Assembly (NCBI GenBank): GCA_026120185.1
Contig: JANUWF010002432.1
Span: 1-64,000, forward strand
Length of the DNA stretch: 64,000 nucleotides
Reading direction: 5' to 3'
From: Voacanga thouarsii
Taxonomy: Eukaryota; Streptophyta; Magnoliopsida; Gentianales; Apocynaceae
Made by a program: the position numbers and the translations under genes. Each line of letters opens with the position of its first letter. Position 1 is the stretch's first letter. The notes beneath the pieces are model-generated. The model made no database searches. It saw only the letters and a list, made by a program, of their open reading frames with translations, and was not told where the DNA came from. Positions 56,360 through 64,000 of this stretch are shown here, piece by piece.

Positions 56360-58671
56360 CCGAATGGTTACTCCAACCATGGCCATTTTTCTTCTTCCCT
56401 CTTGGACGGATCAAGTCTTCCGAGCGTGAGGATTCTCTTGAAACATCTTCAAGGTAGTCATCATTCAAGTAAGCCTCTTCAACCTTCTCTTTAAATTCTA
56501 GATTCATGTCTCTAGGATGTTATTGGAAGAGGATGGATTATGATTAAAGTTTGAGAATGTGTTTTGTGATGGAGTTGGAATTGAAGTATGAGAATGGATG
56601 TGTTTATGCGATGTAGTTGGATTGATGCATGTGGATGATTTGTCTTGGATAAATTTTATGATGTTTTAGGGTTTGTTGCATGCTTTTCATGTCGTGAGTA
56701 GTATGATTGAATAAGCATGTTAGAGATTATGTCACCTTCGGTGAATATGGTTTTTATGTTCATGTATTCTTGTTGCGGCCATGAATATGATTATGTTTAG
56801 TGGAGTTTGGATCATGTGTTGGTAGATTTGGATCTATGCTTTTATTCATGTTTTGGATGGTTTGTTCATTGGTGTAGAGTGTATGTTCATGATTATGGTT
56901 AGCAATAGGAATTATGATCATGACCTTGTTGTTCTTAAACTATTTAAGTTAGCCAATTTGATTTCATCAATAAAAATTAATACTATATTTCCTTCTAGTG
57001 ATTTTGAAAACCCTAGGAAAATGTAGATTTGGGCTAATAATATTTTAACCAAATAAATGGTACATCTTATTAAAATTAAAATATAAAAATATTATATATA
57101 ATAATAGAATCAAATAAAGCCTTTTATATAAATATTCATAATAGGCAAAATATTAATCTTATAAGTCATATATTCATAAATACTATTAAAATTTATTTAT
57201 TATCTTTTAGTCAAGACATATTAAAATTTACTTGTTATTAATTTTATTTACCAATTATTTTCTAACCATTAGTTATTATAAATTATTATTTTAAGTGATA
57301 TCGTCTAAGACCTAGGATCCTTCATCAAATAAACCCTAATTTATTTATAACAAGATTTTAACCTACAACTTATTAGTAACTATTTCACAAACCCTAATTA
57401 TTTTAATATCAAGCTAGATTTATTTTATAAACCCTTTTTTTTATTATCTAGCCTTAAAGCTTGGGACACTAGGGTCTTGATTGTAGTAAGTTGAGCTAGG
57501 ATTATTTTTGAAAGTGAATTTTGGTTTGAGTTTAATTATGGCTTTTGTTTACCTTAGGTAGGGTTAGGTCAGCTTTTGGAGATATTTATTTTATTTCGAG
57601 CAAAAGATCAGGTAAGCTCCTGCATAAAACTTGTTTGTTGTAAAAGGTTACTATGGCAAGCTAAACCCGAAGTATGTGAATACTGATTTGGTAAAGGCAG
57701 TTAAGGATAGTTCCCTTTCTTGTTTCAATCAAACCAATTATTTGAAAATCAACAAGCAGTTTTACTCAAACACCAAACTATTTCTAAAACTAATTTTTGT
57801 CAAGAACTTTAGAAACCCTTGATTGCCATTTTCAAGTAAAGCTATGTTTTACCAGTTTTCTCCTAAGTAGGACAATCATCGTTGAGTACTCAATAAGGGT
57901 AAGCTAGTAGTACTAGTTTTGAAAAGCAAAATTGAGTCTTCTAGCAGGAGGCCATCTCCAGAAGATGAACTCTACTTAGAGAAACATTAGAAATACTTAG
58001 TCATGCCGGTTCGAGCTAGCAGGTTTCAGTCATATGGACTATGTGTTGCCGGAGTGGACAACTAGTTTTGTTTGGGTGTAGAGACAGAGGAGTATCTTAC
58101 CCGGTAAGCTGATCACCTACCTTTTGTCAGTCTACACAAAGTGTGGGATTCTGACCATTGTATGGTTATGGGGCCCAACGTCTGGTAACACATGGCCATC
58201 CTTTCGAGTGGTTGATTTTTTTGTACATGTATGGTTGGAAAAGTTAAAACGCCACTCTTGATTTTGATCGCTGTTTATTTCTTCTCAGTATTTTCCTTAT
58301 GAAAGTTCTTAAACCTTGCATCCATGAACTGCTTTCACTGAACACTTAAAGCACACACGGACTTATTAAGAATTTTATCTCATCACCCTTTTTACCATGA
58401 TTTCAGGTCGATCCTGTTGTGGGGATGAGTAGCTAGTTGTTGCTTGCTTGGAGGATATTCTATTATTTATTTTATGTAATGCTTTGGGAGTTGAGAGGGA
58501 ACAAATTTTATTTTGGATTTATTCTTGAATTTTTTGGGTTGTAATAACTTTTAAATTTTAAATTAATGTTTTATTTTATTTGTGTGACCTAGTTATAAAG
58601 ACCCTCTTGTCCTTTGGATATGGTAACATCCCCAGTACAGTTGGGCCTAGGTAGTGGGGTGTTACAAATAC

Positions 58672-59750
58672 TGCCAGAAAGATAGCCAATTTGTTCTGCT
58701 TGAAGACAGTAGCCTTTGGCCAAAAATCGGACTGCACAAAGCTGTGCAAACCAGGAAAAAAACCAAGCTGTTTCTTCTAGCCTTCAAACCACTAATTCAT
58801 CTCTATATTTCCTCCATAAAGAAGGCTAGAAACGAGCCTTAAAGGACTTACCAATACCCCTTCAAACCTTCTGTAAGTCGACTGGAACATTGCAGAAAAA
58901 TTTGCACAAAAATTATACCAAACCCTTCAAGTGAACAACTAGAAATTCCCGCCTTGCTCCCTCTTCAACCTTATCCAAAAAAACCACTTCAACTTTCTAT
59001 GAAAATGACCGCCATGAACTAAACTTCATCACCCTTCTCCATTGATCTGTACGATAGAGCTCTATGGCCACTCCATAAATCACTCCTTCAATTACTACAA
59101 TCAAGCCTTCAATTGGAATTCAAAATTTTAGCAAATTACTCAATGAAAGCTCCCATGGATTAAGCCTCAACTAACCAGAAATTTTCTCCACCATTGCACT
59201 CCAAATTTTGGCCACCCTATAGCTCCTTCAATATTATTTGTCTCAGCAAAACTTCAGCAAATTCCAGTTGGCCATAGCAGCTCCAAGAACCTTTATCAAC
59301 TAAGCCATTCTTACCATATCTTCTACATTAATTCACTCCCTAAATTACTTCTTTTGAATTTCAAACAACCAGCTTTCCCTTTTTCCCCTAAACTAAAAAT
59401 TCAATCACAGGGACTCCCCTATCTATTCGGCCAACACCATGCAGCAAATTTTGTCCAGCCTTCTCTCCATTCTCTCTATTTCTCCAAAGAACACCAAGAA
59501 CACACACCACCATTCTCCAAGCCTAAGACCACCCTTAACACCTCAAACCTCTCCCAAAAACTACAGATCACGTCTACTCACCCTTTGGAATCAATCTCTG
59601 TATTTTATAGCATCAAACATTGAAAACAAAATTCTGCTATTAGATCAAAAACCAGAATTTTTCTCGAAGATTCAAGAACTCTCTGAAGGTAACCATGAAT
59701 GATTTTGTTCATCTACTTTCCTCTTCAATCTTTAATATAATATACCAATG

Positions 59751-59782
<32 letters not shown>

Positions 59783-62046
59783 ATCTCTCTCAGCCGAAAT
59801 GGTTGTTTCAACTATGGCCATTTTTCCTCTTCCTTCTTGGTCGGATCAAGCCTTCCAAGCGTGTGGATTCTATTGAGACTTCATCAAGGTAGTCATCATT
59901 CGAGTATGAGTCTTTAACGCTCTCTAAATTTCTAAAATCATGTCTCTTGGATGTTGTTAGAAAATGATGGAATATGATTGGAGATTGAGTATGTGTTTGT
60001 ATGAAGGAGTTGGGATTCGAGCATGAGGATGTTTTATCATGATTGAGGTTTATGATATTTTGTAGTTTGTTGCATGCACTTCATGTCAGTATGAATGATT
60101 AAGCATGATAGATATTATGTCACCTTTGGTGAATAGGATTTTATGTTCTTGTATTCTTGTTGAAACCAAGATTATGATTATGCTTAGTGAAGTTTGGATC
60201 ATGTGATGGTAGATATGGATTTAAGCCTTTATTCATGAATTGAATGGTTTGTTGATTGGTGTTAGAATTTATGTTCATGGTTGCCATAGGAAAATAATGA
60301 TTATGACCTTGTTGATCCTAAACTGTTTAAGTTAGCCAATTTTATTACATTAATAAAAATTAATACTATATTTTCTTCCAATGATTTCGGAAACCCTAGG
60401 ATGATTTGGAATTGGATTGTTATATGACATAGTGAAATTTTAGCCAAATAAATGATATCTTTATTAAAAATAAAATATATAAATATTATATAATATTAAA
60501 TAAATCCTTTTATATAAATAATTATAATAGGTAAAATATTAATCTTATAAGTCATATATTCATAAATATTATTGAAATTTATTTATTATCTTTTGATCAA
60601 AATTTAATAAATTTTATTTATCATTAATTTTATTTATTAATTATTTTCTATCTATAATTATTAATTAAGAGATTAGTAATGATTTAATATTTGTAGGACT
60701 TAGGACCCTTCATCAAATAAACCCTAATTTATTTATTAGTAACAAAAATTATATTTGAACCTATTTTACAACCCCTAGTTAGTTTCATTTATCAGGCTAG
60801 ACTTATTTTATAAAACCTTTTTATCATCCAACCCTAAAGTTTAGGACATTAGGGTCGTGATTGTGGCAAGTTGAGCTAGGATTTCTTATGGAAGCGAATA
60901 TGGCTTTAGTTTAATTATGGCTAATGTTTACCCCAGGAAAGATTAGGTTAACTTTGGAAGATCTTTGAATTACATCAAGCAAAGAATCAGGTAAACTCCT
61001 GCATAAAACTTGTTTGGTGTAAAAAAGGATATTATGGCAAGCCAAATGTGAAGTGTGTGGACACTCATTTTTGTAAAGGCAATTAAGGACTGTTTCCTTT
61101 CTTGTTTCAGTCAAACAAATTATTTGAAAATCAACCAACAGTTTTACTCAAACACCAAACTCTTTCTAAAACCAACTTTGACATAAATTTTAGAAACCCT
61201 TAATTGCTATTTCCTAGTAAAGCAATGTTTTATCAGTTTTCTCCCAAGTGGGATAATCAAACGTTGAGTACTTAATAAGGGTAGGCTAGTAGTACTAGTT
61301 TTGAAGAGCAAGAGCGAGTCTTCTGGCAGGAGGCCACCTCCAGAAGATGAACTCAACTTGGAGAAGCGACAGTACTACTTAGTCATGCCGGTCTAAGCTA
61401 GCAAGTTTCTGTCATGTGGGCTGTGTATTGCCGGAGTGGACAACCGGTGTTATTTGGGTGTAGAGAATGAGTATCTTACCCGGTAGGCCGTACACCTATC
61501 TTTTGTCAGTCTACACAAAGTGTAGCATTATGACCGTTATATGGACATGGGGCCTAATGTGTGGTAACCCATGGCCGCCCATTTGAGTGGTTATATTTAT
61601 TGTGCACTTGTAGGGTTTGAAAAGAGGAAAACACCACGCTTTATTTTTAACCTTATTTATTGCTTGCCAACACTTTCTCTTATACAGTTTCTACAACTTG
61701 TATACATGAACTGTTTTCCTGAAACACTCAAAGTACACACGGACTTACTGAGATTTTTTCCTCATCACTCTTTTTTGTCATATTTCAGGTCAATCCTGCT
61801 GTGGGGATGAGTAGCTAGAATGTTTCCTGCTTAAAGAATCTATGCTGTTTATTTTATATGTTGCTTTGAGAGATGATAGTGAATAATTTATTTCAGATTA
61901 TTTTTTTTAAATTGTTGGGTTGTAATAATTTTAATTTTAAAAGTATTGTTTTATTTTCATTGGTGTGACCTAGTTATAAAGACCCTTTGTTCTTCGGACA
62001 GGGCGACATCCCCGGCACTGTTGGGCTTTGGTAGTGGGGTATTACA
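58672..62046 (+). repeat. Family-1 LTR after element C, second part
   Basis: Continues the LTR begun at 39837, after the duplicated AATAC (58667-58671), to GGGGTATTACA at 62046; joined length 4,161 bp. It keeps the CT tract (59751-59790), a donor-like AAG/GTAACC at 59686, CAG/GTAAAC at 60988, acceptor-like TTTCAG/G at 61783-61789 and TTATAAAG near 61975. It serves as 3' LTR of C, but pol-type sequence of element D follows directly on its right, so it may have been shared. Confidence 0.92.
59751..59790 (+). repeat. CT-rich microsatellite in LTR
   Basis: About 40 bp of CT repeats with TTTC and CTAT interruptions. It ends CTCTCAG, so in this copy it also resembles a polypyrimidine tract with a 3' splice site. 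Confidence 0.88.
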
Positions 62047-62124
62047 AGTGGTCCAACTCGAAATCCGGGGCCCAATAGAGCCAATGCCATGGGAGCATCC
62101 GGGAGTGGAGCACCGAAGCCTTAA
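62047..62124 (+). pseudogene. Element D: LTR-to-gag deletion junction
   Basis: After the LTR end come AGTGGT, which could be the first bases of a primer-binding region (AGTGGTATC... is common), and then CCAACTCGAAATCCGGGGCCCAATAG, which matches the end of gag in element B (46715-46725 onward). The rest of the leader and nearly all of gag are missing. Confidence 0.6.
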
Positions 62125-62526
62125 TTGAAAGCAAAAGTATTCACTCTCAACAAAGAGGAGGCTGGAAACGATGCAGGAGTAGTAGAAGGTACGTTTACTT
62201 TCCAAGGACGTTCCGTGAATGCATTGATAGACCCTGGATCTGCTCATTCCTCTTTAAACAAGAGTTGTGCATATCATTTGGGTTACGATGTAATAGAGCT
62301 ACCTTTTACCATATTGGTGAGTACACCTTGGGGGAAGATGGTGCAAGCAGATCGGTATGTGCAAAATTGTAAAATTGATGTAGGGAAAGGTAGCTCGGAG
62401 GGAGATTTGATAGTGCTGGATATTGATGATTATTATTTGATATTGGGAATGGATCGGCTAGTGAAGCATGGGGCCAGGGTAGATTGTAAGAATAAATCGG
62501 TTCAGTTCATTTGACCGGGGTGTGAT
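62125..62526 (+). pseudogene. Element D: aspartic protease
   Basis: 129 codons with the complete domain: TFTFQGRSVNALIDPGSAHSSL, STPWGKMVQADRYVQN and LILGMDRLVKHG, where relatives have LGMDWL. TGA at 62512-62514 replaces the Arg (AGA) of element B. The active site missing from element B is present here. Confidence 0.87.
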
Positions 62527-64000
62527 GTGTTGGAATTCAACAGTAAGAGAGTAAAGGAATTGAAGTATCTGATAGGTGGGGCTAAGGCCCGGAAATTGTT
62601 GAAGCAAAGATGTCATGGATACTTAGCTTATATGATAAACAAGTCGAAGGACCAGTGCACTCTGGAGGATACCGAGATAGTACAGGATTTTTCCGATGTG
62701 TTCCCCGTGGAACTCACTTCTCTACCTCCCAAATAAGAAGTTGAATTTATCATTGACCTAGTTCCAAGAGCGGAACTGATATCCCAAACTCCATATTGGA
62801 TGGCACTAGCAGAGCTGAAGGAACTAAATGAGCAGTTAGAAGAGTTAGTGAAGCAAGGCTACATCAGACCTAGCACGCCGCCCTAGGGGCACCTATGCTA
62901 TTTATGAAGAAGAAGGATGGGACTCTGAGATTGTGTATCGACTATCGGGGTAGGAACAACCTGACGATCAAGAATAAGTATCCCCTACCGCTGATTGATG
63001 AGCTGTTCGACCAGTTGTAAGGATCCAACTGCTACTCTAAATTAGGCCTGAGGTAAGGGTACTACCAAGTGTGGATAAAAGAGGAGGATATCCCCAAAAT
63101 GACATTCAACACCAAATATGGTCATTATGAGTTCATGGTAATGCCATTCGGGGTAACCAATACACCAGTAGTATTTATGGATTTGATGCATCGGGTGTTC
63201 CGTCCTTACTTGGATAAGTTCGTAGTAGTCTTTATTGACGACATACTTATTTATTCCAAGAGTTTGGTGGAGCATGCGGAACATCTAAAGCTAGTATTGG
63301 AGAAGCTAAGAGAGCATACCGTCTTTGCCAGGTTTAGCAAGTGTGAATTTTGGCTGGATAGTATGGTATTTTTTGGCCACATGGTGACCAAGGATAGAAT
63401 CATGGTAGACCCAACAAAAGTTACAGTAGTATTAGACTAGATACAGCCAGAGAACATCACCGAGATTCGAAGGTTCTTGGGATTGGCTGGCTATTATAGG
63501 AGGTTCATCAAAAGGTTTTCAACACTCGCATCACCTGTGACCGGACTGCTGAGGAAAGATGTACCATTTGCATGGAGTGAAAAATGTGAGAAGAGTTTCC
63601 AAGAACTAAAACGAAGATTGATGACAACACCAGTGTTGAGTCTGGCAGAGGGAGATAAGCCTTACTCTCTGTATACCGATGCTTCAAAAGAAGGTTTGGG
63701 AGCAGTTTTGATGCAAGATCGAAAAATGATCGCCTATGCTTCTCGAAAGTTGAGGCCATATGAAGTCAATTACCCCATGCCTGATCTAGAGCTGGCTGCT
63801 ATTGTGTTCATTTTGAAGAAATGGCGACACTACCTATACGGAGCTGAATGTGAAGTGTTCACCGATTACAAGAGCCTGAAGTACATCTTCACGCAGAAGA
63901 ACTTGAATCTGAGGCAGCGAAGATGGATGGAATTTTTGGAAGAGTACCATTGTCCAATCAACTATCATCCCGAGAAGGCCAACATTGTCACTGATGCCCT
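62527..64000 (+). pseudogene. Element D: reverse transcriptase and RNase H, truncated by window end
   Basis: Begins [25 protein letters not shown]. Stop TAA at 62734 and a one-base loss near 62884 break the early RT. Then [21 protein letters not shown], a stop near 63018, [18 protein letters not shown] and FIDD at about 63230-63241. A stop near 63438 precedes a long open stretch, [51 protein letters not shown] and [13 protein letters not shown], to the last base. PMPDLELA has lost the His of THDLELA. Integrase lies beyond the window. Confidence 0.9.

Larger units (their letters stand above)
40623..58666 (+). mobile_element. Complete Tekay-type retrotransposon, element B
   Basis: 18,044 bp including a nested 4,248-bp solo LTR, so about 13.8 kb on its own (a second copy of the 5-bp target site included). 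It has both LTRs (40623-44840 and 54411-58666), a primer-binding site, an extra ORF, gag, pol and a polypurine tract. Flanking AATAC at 40618-40622 and 58667-58671 is a perfect target duplication inside the LTR that follows element C. It is structurally complete but coding-defective, and the most recent large insertion here apart from the solo LTR it contains. Confidence 0.95.
54411..58666 (+). repeat. 3' LTR of element B
   Basis: 4,256 bp, TGTGAAACCCT to GGGGTGTTACA, paired with the 5' LTR at 40623. It keeps intact donor-like AAG/GTAAGC (56244-56252), CAG/GTAAGC (57609-57616) and acceptor-like TTTCAG/G (58401-58407), two of which are mutated in the 5' LTR. The longest CT tract in the window is at 56313-56357. 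Confidence 0.94.

Overview
The window is plant nuclear DNA, probably from a eudicot with a large, repeat-rich genome. This is inferred only from content: Ty3/gypsy chromoviruses (Tekay/Del type) with LTRs of 3.2-4.3 kb, an Athila-type gypsy fragment, TNT1-94-type copia elements and an endogenous pararetrovirus (Caulimoviridae). I see no convincing host protein gene, rRNA or functional tRNA. Almost all reading frames are decayed pieces of reverse-transcribing elements nested in one another.

Layout. 1-1476: 3' end of a family-1 Tekay LTR. 1477-2160: inverted Tekay integrase scrap. 2161-3238: unrecognised. 3239-9964: Tekay element A (protease to chromodomain, then a 3,183-bp family-2 LTR). 9965-11446 and 28938-29565: two halves of a minus-strand copia element, split by a pararetrovirus locus at 11447-28871. 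That locus holds a forward viral copy longer than one genome (three promoter copies; polyprotein and a second ORF), split by a 4,274-bp solo Tekay LTR with a perfect CTATG target duplication. An inverted partial copy (24868-28871) lies tail to tail with it. 30827-37068: plus-strand copia with both LTRs. 37069-38878: Athila RT/RNase H/integrase, fused in frame to a Tekay integrase (38879-39836, element C). The LTR after C (39837-40622 plus 58672-62046) is split by a complete Tekay element B (40623-58666, TSD AATAC). B's RT is itself split by an inverted solo LTR (47916-52163, TSD AGTGT). 62047-64000: Tekay element D, running off the window.

Nothing here looks able to move by itself: every pol frame has stops or frameshifts, and most of those I checked are C-to-T or G-to-A changes, as expected for methylated, silenced repeats. 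The points most worth following are: (1) the inverted viral pair, which could give a long hairpin RNA; (2) an extra ORF upstream of gag in element B whose product has three motifs like SUMO-interacting motifs; (3) a tRNA-like A box/B box module about 254 bp into every complete family-1 LTR with a constant 44-nt spacing; (4) splice-site-like signals conserved between two diverged LTR families; (5) the Athila-Tekay integrase chimera.
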